Source: Kordiimonadaceae bacterium UBA4441 (lineage in GTDB: Bacteria > Pseudomonadota > Alphaproteobacteria > Sphingomonadales > Emcibacteraceae). Taken from it: a stretch of DNA of 53,874 bases. The stretch covers positions 14,700 to 68,573 of the forward strand of contig DGPL01000038.1 of assembly GCA_002390425.1 (NCBI GenBank), given 5' to 3'. The notes below the pieces were generated by a model. The model did no database searches and had not been told where the DNA came from. It saw only the letters and a list, made by a program, of their open reading frames with translations. The translations under genes and the position numbers were made by a program. Shown here one piece after another: positions 17,929 through 26,336 of the stretch. Each line of letters starts with the position of its first letter. Position 1 is the stretch's first letter.

Positions 17929-18567
17929 CTAAAGTGCTTTTCGGAACGTCAGGTTGATGCGTTTGTCACCCGTTAGGGGGTGATGGCCCAAATCCAGTTT
18001 CTTGACGCCGTGATAAAGGCGGCGGGCGGGGCCGCCGAAGATAAGTAGGTCACCTGAATGTAGTGGGATATTGAGCGGTTTGCCGCCGCGTGTTTCGCCG
18101 AAAATTTGGAAAATGGCGCTAACGCCTAATGACACGGAAACAATGGGCTGGGTAAAATCAACTTCGTCTTGATCGATGTGGGCGGTTAATCTGATATTTG
18201 GCTCGTAGCGGTTGATGAAACAGCTATCGGCGCGAAAATTATTAAAGCCTGCCTTTTTCGCGGCGTTCGTGATGATTCTATGGATATGTTCCGGGATGTC
18301 TGGCCAGTTTTTTCCTGTGACGGGATTGCTCATTTCATAACGGTAACCACGATGATCGGAATACCAACCGCATTGTCCCATGCTTGATCCAGCAACATTT
18401 ATTTTTTTACCGCCAGGGGTCACCATGTGGCGAAACGGAATTTCTTCGGTGACACTTTTAACCGTATCCATAAAGACATTCTCATCCACATAGGACCGGA
18501 ACAGGAAAACGCCGGGGGCGAGCTCCTCCATTTCAGGGGCAATGTTATCGAACAGATCATTTTGCAT
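17929..18567 (-). CDS. alkB: Alpha-ketoglutarate-dependent DNA dioxygenase AlkB
   Basis: A 212-residue protein that repairs 1-methyladenine and 3-methylcytosine in DNA by oxidative demethylation. The iron ligands His130-x-Asp132 and His186 and the 2-oxoglutarate/substrate arginines Arg203 and Arg209 are almost at the positions known from Escherichia coli AlkB. The Asn-Arg-Tyr-Glu-Pro and Arg-Ile-Asn-Leu-Thr-Phe-Arg motifs confirm the family. It follows a second oxygenase of the DNA-damage type (18678-19364) on the same strand with a 110-base gap containing a repeat. Ada, the usual regulator, is 6.3 kb away. Confidence 0.92.
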   Translation of the reverse strand: MQNDLFDNIAPEMEELAPGVFLFRSYVDENVFMDTVKSVTEEIPFRHMVTPGGKKINVAGSSMGQCGWYSDHRGYRYEMSNPVTGKNWPDIPEHIHRIITNAAKKAGFNNFRADSCFINRYEPNIRLTAHIDQDEVDFTQPIVSVSLGVSAIFQIFGETRGGKPLNIPLHSGDLLIFGGPARRLYHGVKKLDLGHHPLTGDKRINLTFRKAL

Positions 18568-18589
18568 GGTTTTATCTTAATTTACGCTA

Positions 18590-18667
18590 GATTCTGAAAC
18601 AAGTTCAGAATGACATATAAAGTTTGCTGTAAAATTTCCTCACCCTGAACTTGATCAGGTTCTGGAG
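18590..18667. repeat. Dispersed-type palindromic repeat pair
   Basis: Two related palindromic units fill the gap between alkB and the next gene. The left unit (18590-18614) contains TTCTGAA and TTCAGAA arms at 18592-18598 and 18604-18610. The right unit (18641-18667) contains CCTGA and TCAGG arms and is roughly the reverse complement of the left. The motif CTGAACTTG(N)TCAG is, from memory, a widespread dispersed repeat in alphaproteobacterial and related genomes. Neither unit has a U tract. Confidence 0.55.
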
Positions 18668-18677
18668 ATTACATACT

Positions 18678-19364
18678 TTATTTTGCATCGTGCAATATAA
18701 TTCCTAATGTATGCCGTTTTCCGCTTGTGACTTTGCTGACGCCGTGGCGTAATTTGGCCCTATAATAACCGCGCTTTCCGAGTTTTGGAAACTCATTTAC
18801 TGCAAAAATGATGGCTTCGCCTTGTTTTAAATTTTGAACATGGGCAACTGACTGCATTCGTGGGCGTTGTTCAATCAAGGTAAATTCTCCGCCGGTATAA
18901 TCATTTTCATCGGATAGCATGATGGCCGCCTGATAGGGGAAATGAATGTCGCCATATAAATCCTGATGCAGCGTATTAAAATCATCAGGCCCATATTTCA
19001 AAATAAGCGGCGTAGGGCGGTGCTGATCATGCCGATGACAAATATCAAGATAATCTGCATGATTTTCAGGATAAATGGTTTCAATATTTAGTCGCGTGGC
19101 CCATTCTTTGGCAACCGGTTTAAGGTTGTCATAAAAATAGGTACGTAGTTTGCTGATTAAATCGGGGAGTGGGTACGCATAATACTTATATTCGCCGCGG
19201 CCAAAGTTATAACGTTGCATATTGATGATGCTGCGGTAAATGTCTTGATCATAGGCGCTCATTAATTCTTCGCAACTTTCGCGTGAAAGAACATTAGGTA
19301 ATTTCACGAACCCATTTAAAAGAAATGTGTTTTCCAGTTCGTCTTTATCTAAATGTGCTTGCAT
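18678..19364 (-). CDS. 2OG-Fe(II) oxygenase of the damaged-DNA type (PF09859-like)
   Basis: A 228-residue oxygenase. The segment His133-Gln-Asp135-Leu-Tyr-Gly-Asp-Ile-His-Phe-Pro-Tyr-Gln is characteristic of the family once named DUF2086, described as an oxygenase acting on damaged DNA. His207 in Leu-Arg-His-Gly-Val is the second iron histidine and Arg217 likely binds 2-oxoglutarate. Members commonly occur next to alkB and ada, as here, supporting a role in alkylation repair, although the reaction is not established. The gene starts at ATG 19364 and probably leads into alkB. Confidence 0.82.
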   Translation of the reverse strand: MQAHLDKDELENTFLLNGFVKLPNVLSRESCEELMSAYDQDIYRSIINMQRYNFGRGEYKYYAYPLPDLISKLRTYFYDNLKPVAKEWATRLNIETIYPENHADYLDICHRHDQHRPTPLILKYGPDDFNTLHQDLYGDIHFPYQAAIMLSDENDYTGGEFTLIEQRPRMQSVAHVQNLKQGEAIIFAVNEFPKLGKRGYYRAKLRHGVSKVTSGKRHTLGIILHDAK

Positions 19365-19467
19365 GTTTATATAATCCTTCCTAATGTTTTGTTATAATAA
19401 AACATGAAGACATGCGGGTCCAATATCCGAAAGTTGTTTTCTAAGTAAAAAGAGACGGGAACAAGAA

Positions 19468-21161
19468 ATGCAAGTGGGGAAACTAAGCGGCTATTTTGCT
19501 TTTGGTTTTTTATTGGCATCGTGCGGTGAAGAAGCACCGACGGCCAAAGAATGTCTTGCGGCCGATATGGTTATTCATAACACGCTTATTTATACGGCGG
19601 ATGATGATAATTGGACGGCTGAGGCGGCGGCGTCACTGGGCGATAAAATTATTTTTGTCGGATCGAATGCAGACGCCGAAAAATATATGTGTGGCAACGC
19701 AGAAATACTCGATATGTCGGGTAAATTTGTTTATGCGGGACTGACGGACGGTCATCAGCATTTGGCGCGTATGGGTGCGCGGGAAATGACCATTGATCTT
19801 GGTGGGATGGGATCGCTTAAAGAAACGGTTGATGCGTTAAAAGCATGGGCTGATGATGTGCCTGATGGTGGTTGGGTGCTTGGTTCCGGATGGATTGAAC
19901 GGGACTGGACAGACGAGAAAAGGTTTTTAAATAAAACTGACGTTGATGCCTTTACCGCGAATAAGCCGCTTTATATCCCTCGGTCTGATAATAGTTCGGC
20001 GCTTGTGAATAGTAAGGCGCTTGAATTGCTTGGTGTGACGAAAGAAACGCCGGATCCATTTGGTGGTGCGTTTGAGCGTGATAAAAATGGTGAACCCACG
20101 GGGTATATCGTTGGGGAAGCGATGAATTTGTTTGAGCCGCTACTTCCAACGGGCGAAGATTTGAATTTCGTTAAAGAAAGTCTTCAAAAAGGATGGATTG
20201 GAACGTCGAGCATGGCTGGACCGCCATTCATGATAGCGCGCAATTTGATAATGATACCAATATGTTAAAAGAGCTTCACGCAGAAGGAAAGATGAAGCAC
20301 CGGGTTTTTGCGTCCGCAAATATAAGATTTAGAGATAAAAGACTTGCTGAAGGTGTCTATGATAGTGGGGATCATATGTACCAGCTAGCGGCGATTAAGC
20401 TATATATCGATGGCACGCTTGGCTCAAGAAGTGCGGCACTACTTGCAAATTATAATGATGCGGATCATCCGGGTTATATTTCCTTCGAACGTGAAGAGCT
20501 TTACCCGACGATGGTGGCGGCGCTTAAGGCAGGTTTTCAAATTCAAACCCATGCTATTGGGGATAAGGCAAATCGTTTGATCCTTGATTGGTATCAGGAA
20601 GCCATGCTTGAAGTCCCACGTGAAGAATGGGGTAATCCAGACCCAAGATGGCGCATGGAACATGCGCAGCTTATGAACCCAGCCGATTTTCCAAGATTTA
20701 AAGAAATTGGAATTTTACCAAGTATGCAGCCAAGCCATGCGATTGGGGACCTTCATTATGCGGAGGAACGTATCGGATTAGAGCGGCTTCAATGGGCATA
20801 CGCATGGCGGACAATGATTGATCATGGCAATATCATTATCGGTGGAACGGACGCACCGGCCGAAAGAGGCAACCCAAGAATAGAATTTTATGCCGCAGTA
20901 GCCCGTAAGGATTTAAATGGGTTTAGTGCTGAAGGGTGGAACCCTGATTTATCAGTAACACGTGAAGAAGCACTGAAAATGTTTACCGTTTGGCCCGCTT
21001 ACGGCGCCTTTCAAGAAGATATCAAAGGAATGGTGAAGGTTGGTTATCTTGCTGATTTTACCGTTTTTGATAAAGACATCATGACCATAACGGATAATGA
21101 AATTCCGTTGGTCCAAAATCAAATGACAATCGTCGGAGGAAAAATTGTTTTTAAAAAATAA
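19468..21161 (+). pseudogene. YtcJ-like amidohydrolase lipoprotein, frameshifted (copy 1)
   Basis: The first of three tandem amidohydrolase-3 family genes. A lipoprotein signal ends Leu-Ala-Ser-Cys. The metal motif is Asp-Gly-His-Gln-His, and later motifs are Thr-His-Ala-Ile-Gly-Asp, Glu-His-Ala-Gln and Gly-Gly-Thr-Asp-Ala-Pro. The first frame fails just after Ser-Leu-Gln-Lys-Gly and the rest continues in another frame from Met-Asp-Trp-Asn. Comparison with copy 3 (Ser-Leu-Gln-Ser-Gly-Phe-Asp) shows one base missing in the GG at 20191-20192. If this is a sequencing error, the protein would be about 565 residues and intact. The family hydrolyses amides or cyclic amides with metal ions; the substrate is unknown. 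Confidence 0.75.
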
Positions 21162-22860
21162 ATTATTACTAAGCGCAGCCTGTTTAACGCTCGTTGCATG
21201 TGGTCAATCAGATGACAATGCGGGAATGGCCGCGTCGACAGAAGAATGTGTGGCTGCAAATATGGTAATCCATAATACAACCATTTATACGGCTGATGAT
21301 GATAATTGGACGGCGGAAGCGGTTGCGACATTAGGCGATAAAATTATTTACGTGGGTGATAACGCGGGCGCCGAAAAATATATGTGCGGCGATGCAGAAA
21401 TCATGGATATGAACGGTAAATATGTTTATGCCGGCTTCACGGACGGTCATCAACATGTTGAGGGTATTGGAAAACGTCCAAAGACATTGAGTTTGTTTGG
21501 AATTGGAACTTTAAAAGAAACGGTTGATGCCATTAAGGCGTTTTCTGATGCTAATGTTGCTGATGGTGATTGGGTTCAAGGTCGCGGATGGATTGAACGC
21601 GAATGGACTGATGAAGAGCGTTTTTTAACCAGACATGATGTTGATCCGTTTACGGCAAATAAGCCTCTGTTTATGCCGCGTGCTGATGGCGTGTCGGCGC
21701 TGGTAAATTCAAAGGCACTCGAGCTGGCGGGTGTAACAAAAGATACCCCAGACCCAAAAGGTGGAAAATTTGAACGTGATCCAGATGGCACACCAAATGG
21801 TTATGTGCTTGCGACAGCGATGAACATGTTCCGCGCCATTATTCCAAAGGAAACACGTGAATATAAAAAAGACAGCTTGATGCAGGGTATGTATGAAAAT
21901 GCAAAGTTGGGTTGGACCAATACGCAAGATGCGGGCATGCCATATGAAAGCATCGAAATTATGAAAGAAATCCATGCGGAAGGTAAAATGTCAACCCGCA
22001 TCTATGCAGCGGCCAATGTAATGGAGGCATGGACACTTATCGAACGCGGCCGGGAAGTGACCGATGATAATATGTTCGACCTAAGGGGGATTAAGGTTTA
22101 TATCGATGGTACGCTCGGGTCTCGCGGTGCGGCGCTTCTCGCAGATTATGAAGATGCAAGCCATAATGGATTTATGAACAGAACAACCAAAGAAGAACTT
22201 GAACCAATTTTACGTGAAGCGCTGCGCAAAGGATTGCAAGTTGAAACGCATACAATCGGTGACCGCGCGGTGCGTTCATTGCTTGATTGGTACGAAGAAG
22301 CGTTTAACGATGTGCCAAAAGAGGAATGGGCTGTTGCTAATCCGCGCTGGAGATTAGAACATGCACAAATTATCCCTGCGGTTGATCAGGAAAGGTTTGT
22401 ATCCCTTGGTGTAATTCCGTCAATGCAGCCAAGCCATGGTATCGGTGACCTTAATTTTGCGCCGGATAGATTAGGTGAAGATAGACTTGCTTATTCCTAT
22501 CCATGGCAATCACTTGTTGATTTAGGATTGAAAATCGTTGGCGGATCAGATGCACCCGTTGAGCTGGGTGATCCGAGAATTGAATTTTATGCGGCGGTTG
22601 CCCGTAAACGTCTTGATGGGACATCAGGTGAAGGATGGCATCCTGAACTTGCAGTGAGCCGCGAAACAGCCCTTAAAATGTTTACAATTTGGCCAGCGCA
22701 TGGTGCGTTTCAAGAAGATATCAGAGGTTCAGTAGAGGTTGGGAAATATGCTGACTTTACAATTCTTGATAAAGATTGGCTTAAGGTTCCAGAAGCTAAG
22801 ATTTTGACTTCAGAGAATTTAATGACCATAGTGGGGGGTAAGATTACTTATGAAAAATAA
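21145..22860 (+). CDS. YtcJ-like amidohydrolase lipoprotein (copy 2)
   Basis: A 571-residue amidohydrolase-3 protein, intact. The start is TTG at 21145, with a GGAGG ribosome site 6 bases before it; it overlaps the end of copy 1 by 17 bases, so the two are coupled. The signal ends Leu-Val-Ala-Cys, making Cys19 the lipidated residue. Metal-site motifs are Asp-Gly-His-Gln-His, Thr-His-Thr-Ile-Gly-Asp-Arg, Glu-His-Ala-Gln and Gly-Ser-Asp-Ala-Pro-Val-Glu. It should act in the periplasm, anchored to a membrane. Relatives include YtcJ and N-substituted formamide deformylase; the real substrate is not known. Confidence 0.85.
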   Translation: MFLKNKLLLSAACLTLVACGQSDDNAGMAASTEECVAANMVIHNTTIYTADDDNWTAEAVATLGDKIIYVGDNAGAEKYMCGDAEIMDMNGKYVYAGFTDGHQHVEGIGKRPKTLSLFGIGTLKETVDAIKAFSDANVADGDWVQGRGWIEREWTDEERFLTRHDVDPFTANKPLFMPRADGVSALVNSKALELAGVTKDTPDPKGGKFERDPDGTPNGYVLATAMNMFRAIIPKETREYKKDSLMQGMYENAKLGWTNTQDAGMPYESIEIMKEIHAEGKMSTRIYAAANVMEAWTLIERGREVTDDNMFDLRGIKVYIDGTLGSRGAALLADYEDASHNGFMNRTTKEELEPILREALRKGLQVETHTIGDRAVRSLLDWYEEAFNDVPKEEWAVANPRWRLEHAQIIPAVDQERFVSLGVIPSMQPSHGIGDLNFAPDRLGEDRLAYSYPWQSLVDLGLKIVGGSDAPVELGDPRIEFYAAVARKRLDGTSGEGWHPELAVSRETALKMFTIWPAHGAFQEDIRGSVEVGKYADFTILDKDWLKVPEAKILTSENLMTIVGGKITYEK

Positions 22861-22888
22861 GTAAAACTCCAATCATAAGGGAGCAATT

Positions 22889-23032
22889 ATGTTTTCTTGG
22901 GTCAAGCCGATAATCTTAGTACTCGTGATCCTTTCGCCCGTTATTTATTATTTCGAGGTGAAAAGGCAAGGAAGGTGGGATGTTACCCACCTTCAAGATA
23001 TGGTGAGCGGGTTATTGGTAGGAATGTATTAA
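22889..23032 (+). CDS. Small 47-residue membrane protein
   Basis: An ATG at 22889 with a clear AAGGGAG ribosome site opens a 47-codon frame ending TAA. The peptide has one hydrophobic helix (about residues 7-22, Pro-Ile-Ile-Leu-Val-Leu-Val-Ile-Leu) followed by a basic Lys-Arg-Gln-Gly-Arg stretch, which fits a single-pass protein with a cytoplasmic C-terminus. It lies between amidohydrolase copies 2 and 3, 28 bases after one and 21 before the other, so it should be on the same transcript. I know of no homologue. Confidence 0.5.
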   Translation: MFSWVKPIILVLVILSPVIYYFEVKRQGRWDVTHLQDMVSGLLVGMY

Positions 23033-23053
23033 AAATAACTAGAGTAGAATGTT

Positions 23054-24745
23054 ATGAAAAAACAATTACTTATTGTCGTTGGGCTTGCGCTTGCGGGTTA
23101 TATTATCTTTTTTTATCGTCAGGCTGATGGTGTTGATCAGGTAAGGGCGGATTTGGTTATTCATAATACAACCATTTATACCGCCAATGATGATCAATGG
23201 ACGGCGGAAGCCGCCGCGATCAAAGATGACAAAATTATTTTTGTCGGGTCAAATGATGATGTAGTAAATTATATCGGTGAGCAGACAGACGTTAAGGATA
23301 TGCAAGGAAATACGGTTTTACCGGGACTTATTGATGCGCATGTTCATATAAAATGGATTGGTCAGCGCGAAGATGGGCTTAATTTACAAGGCATTGATGA
23401 TTTAACACAAACGGTCGATAAAATTCGCGAGCGGGTAATGGCATCCCCAGAAGGGGAATGGGTTGTCGGTGTTGGATGGATTGAAAAGAAATGGAGAGAA
23501 GGTCGGTTTCTTCATAAAGATGATCTTGATCCCTTTAGTCCAAATAATCCAGTGGTTGCAAACCGTGCGGGCGAACATTCAATTGTTGCCAATTCAAAAG
23601 CACTGGAAATTGCAGGAATTACACGTGACACCCCCGATCCTGATGGAGGGCAGATTTTAAAAGACGAAAATGGCGAACCAACAGGAATGTTGATCGATAA
23701 TGCCATGGAACTGGTGCGATCAAAAATCCCGGTACCGAGCAGAGAGCAGGATAAGAAATCATTGCAATCCGGATTTGATTTTATGTCACGCATGGGCTGG
23801 ACCCAAGTTCAGCAGGCTGGCGGGACATATGATGATATTGATATTATTAAAGAAATTCATTCAGAAGGAAATTTAAAAACCAGCATTTATTATGCGATGA
23901 TGATGGGCGAAGAGGCGGCAAAATTAATTGAACGCGGACCGGAAATATCAGAAGACCGCATGATTGATATCAAAGGCATTAAATATTTTGCCGATGGCGC
24001 ACTTGGTTCACGTGGTGCAGCGCTTCTTGAGCCATATGATGATGCAGAAGGTAAAGGGCTTCAGCTTATTAACCGGGAAGAGGCACTACCAGTTTATATC
24101 GCCGCTTTAAAGAAAGGCATACAAATTGAAACTCATGCAATCGGTGATTATGCAAATCGGTTTGTACTTGATTTATATGAAGAAGCTTTTAACGCAGTAC
24201 CGGTAGAGGAACGCATGGATGCAGATCCGAGATGGCGCATTGAACATGCGCAGATTATCCATCCAGATGATCAAAAACGTTATAAAGAACTAGATATTAT
24301 TGCGGTTGTAGAAGCATCAACGGTGAAAGGTGACCTTTATTTTGCCCCAGACCGAATTGGTTCTGAACGTCTTAAATATGCGTATCTTTGGGAAAGTTTA
24401 ATTGACCAAGGGATCCGTTTTACGGCAGGAACCGATGCCCCGGTTGAAGTTGGTGATCCACGGGTTGAATTCTTTTCACTGGTGCAGCGCACAGATTTTA
24501 ACGGCTTTTGTACGAGGGACTGGCACATCGAAGAACGACTTAGCCATGAACAGGCGTTAAAAACAATGACAACCTGGGCGGCGCGTGCCGCATTCCAAGA
24601 AGATATTCGCGGTACCATTGAAGTTGGTAAAAAAGCAGATTTCAGCATATTCGACAGGGACTGGATGACGATCGAGCCAATTGAAATAATGGACAGCCAA
24701 ACAGTGATGACAATTGTTGATGGTAAGGTGAGTTATCAAAGATAA
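23054..24745 (+). CDS. YtcJ-like amidohydrolase, membrane-anchored (copy 3)
   Basis: A 563-residue amidohydrolase-3 protein. Unlike copies 1 and 2 it has no lipobox cysteine: the N-terminus is a single hydrophobic helix (about residues 5-21) followed by charged residues, so it is likely an uncleaved anchor. The metal motif is Asp-Ala-His-Val-His, with Thr-His-Ala-Ile-Gly-Asp, Glu-His-Ala-Gln and Gly-Thr-Asp-Ala-Pro-Val-Glu later. Where copies 1 and 2 keep Met-Gln-Pro-Ser-His, this copy has Val-Glu-Ala-Ser-Thr, which points to a different substrate. It follows the 47-residue protein. Confidence 0.85.
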   Translation: MKKQLLIVVGLALAGYIIFFYRQADGVDQVRADLVIHNTTIYTANDDQWTAEAAAIKDDKIIFVGSNDDVVNYIGEQTDVKDMQGNTVLPGLIDAHVHIKWIGQREDGLNLQGIDDLTQTVDKIRERVMASPEGEWVVGVGWIEKKWREGRFLHKDDLDPFSPNNPVVANRAGEHSIVANSKALEIAGITRDTPDPDGGQILKDENGEPTGMLIDNAMELVRSKIPVPSREQDKKSLQSGFDFMSRMGWTQVQQAGGTYDDIDIIKEIHSEGNLKTSIYYAMMMGEEAAKLIERGPEISEDRMIDIKGIKYFADGALGSRGAALLEPYDDAEGKGLQLINREEALPVYIAALKKGIQIETHAIGDYANRFVLDLYEEAFNAVPVEERMDADPRWRIEHAQIIHPDDQKRYKELDIIAVVEASTVKGDLYFAPDRIGSERLKYAYLWESLIDQGIRFTAGTDAPVEVGDPRVEFFSLVQRTDFNGFCTRDWHIEERLSHEQALKTMTTWAARAAFQEDIRGTIEVGKKADFSIFDRDWMTIEPIEIMDSQTVMTIVDGKVSYQR

Positions 24746-24829
24746 TTTATATAACGACAACTTTCGGAACGATTGGTTCTTTTGATTTTTATAGAATGCT
24801 CCTATTATTAACTTAATCAGGAGCATTTT

Positions 24830-25873
24830 ATGTTTAACGATGAAATATGTTTAAAAGCAATTGAAGCCCGAGATAAAGCATTCGACGGCAAATTTTACTA
24901 TGGTGTGATAACAACTGGCGTTTATTGTAAACCGTCTTGTTCGTCGCGTCCGGCATTGCCAGAAAATATGCGATTTTTTGAAACTTGTGACGAAGCAGAG
25001 CGCCAAGATTTAAGACCATGTAAGAAGTGCAACCCACGTGACCATAATGGTCTTGTTGATGTGGCCGATTATATTGAGCGGCACGCCGACGAGAAAATAA
25101 CACTTGATGATTTATCAGAAGTAAGCGGATTAAGCCCACATCATATTCAAAGAAAATTTAAAGCTGCTTATGGCGTTAGTCCCAAAGAATATCAAAACGG
25201 ATTAAGGTTGGAGCGATTAAAAACATCCTTAAAAGAAGGCGATGATATCAGTGGCGCCATTTATGAAGCCGGATATGGGTCGTCAAGCCGTGTTTATGAA
25301 CAAATTGATGGTCGCATAGGCATGACGCCAAAAGCGTACCGTGAAGGCGGAAAAGGCGAAGAAATATCATATGCTATTCGTAAATGTTCACTAGGTCTTA
25401 TCATAATGGCGGCAACCGACCGTGGTGTTTGTATGATCCATTTTGGGGACAAGCGAGACGAGTTAATTAACCAGCTTAAAAGTGAATATCCGAATGCAGC
25501 ATTGGTTGAAACACCACCAAGCAGTGACGACCACTTAAATGAATGGATAGAAGCCTTTGAGCGCCATATTAGCCATGGAGCAGCAAGACCCGATATTCCG
25601 CTACATTTAAACGGAACTGCTTTTCAAATTAAAGTATGGCGGTTTTTAATGAGTGTTAAGCCTGGCGAAGTATTAAGTTATAAGGAACAAGCCGAACGCA
25701 TGGGGATACCGAAAGCAGTACGCGCTGTTGCCAGTGCAAACGCAAGAAATAATATCGGTGTTTTGGTTCCCTGTCATAGAATATTACGTGGTGATGGTAG
25801 TCTCGGTGGATTTAGATGGCGACTTGACCGCAAGCGAGCGCTTATAGATACTGAGCGTAGAATGGTCAAATAA
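24830..25873 (+). CDS. ada: Ada: methylphosphotriester/O6-methylguanine-DNA methyltransferase and regulator
   Basis: A 347-residue three-part protein. The N-terminal zinc domain has Cys33, Cys37, Cys64 and Cys67, matching the four zinc cysteines of Escherichia coli Ada. A central AraC-type helix-turn-helix region follows (about residues 77-175). The C-terminal O6-methylguanine methyltransferase carries the acceptor cysteine in Pro-Cys-His-Arg near residue 310. Methylation of an N-terminal cysteine turns family members into activators of alkylation-repair genes; here alkB and the PF09859-like gene are plausible targets. The ATG has a CAGGAG ribosome site. A GNAT gene follows 13 bases later. 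Confidence 0.93.
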   Translation: MFNDEICLKAIEARDKAFDGKFYYGVITTGVYCKPSCSSRPALPENMRFFETCDEAERQDLRPCKKCNPRDHNGLVDVADYIERHADEKITLDDLSEVSGLSPHHIQRKFKAAYGVSPKEYQNGLRLERLKTSLKEGDDISGAIYEAGYGSSSRVYEQIDGRIGMTPKAYREGGKGEEISYAIRKCSLGLIIMAATDRGVCMIHFGDKRDELINQLKSEYPNAALVETPPSSDDHLNEWIEAFERHISHGAARPDIPLHLNGTAFQIKVWRFLMSVKPGEVLSYKEQAERMGIPKAVRAVASANARNNIGVLVPCHRILRGDGSLGGFRWRLDRKRALIDTERRMVK

Positions 25874-25886
25874 TAGGAACAAAAAA

Positions 25887-26327
25887 ATGGTCGAAGTAAA
25901 ACCGTTAAATAAAGATCAATATGATGTTTGGTATCCATTATGGCAAGGGTACCTCACATTTTATGAAACCAGTTTACCTGATGAAATAACGAAAAATAAC
26001 TGGGAACGATTTTTTGATGAGAATAAACCAGTAGGCTGCTTAGGGGCTTATAAAGATGGGAAATTAGTAGGCTTCGTTCATTATATTTTCCATCCGACGA
26101 ATTGGTCTTTAACAAACAAATGTTACTTGCAAGATTTGTTTGCTGATCCTAATGTCCGTGGTGAAGGGATTGGACGTAAACTTATTGAAGCGGTTTATGC
26201 GCTGGCAAAGGATGCTGATTGTGAACAGGTCTATTGGATGACACAAAACCATAATAAGACGGCAAGACTGCTTTATGATAGAATTGCTGATGATAATGGG
26301 TTTATGGTTTATGAAAAGGATCTTTAG
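25887..26327 (+). CDS. GNAT-family N-acetyltransferase
   Basis: A 146-residue acetyltransferase. The core strand Leu-Gln-Asp-Leu-Phe-Ala-Asp-Pro-Asn-Val leads into the acetyl-CoA loop Arg-Gly-Glu-Gly-Ile-Gly-Arg near residue 92, followed by a Val-Tyr-Trp-Met-Thr-Gln segment and a late Ala-Arg-Leu-Leu-Tyr-Asp helix typical of the fold. It begins 13 bases after ada and is preceded by a TAGGAAC ribosome site, so the two are likely cotranscribed. The substrate is unknown. Confidence 0.8.
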   Translation: MVEVKPLNKDQYDVWYPLWQGYLTFYETSLPDEITKNNWERFFDENKPVGCLGAYKDGKLVGFVHYIFHPTNWSLTNKCYLQDLFADPNVRGEGIGRKLIEAVYALAKDADCEQVYWMTQNHNKTARLLYDRIADDNGFMVYEKDL

Positions 26328-26336
26328 ACGATTACT

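Noticed and set aside
22897..23127. 76-residue plus-strand frame
   Set aside because: It overlaps the small membrane protein and the start of amidohydrolase copy 3 in another frame, has no good ribosome site and has unnatural composition.
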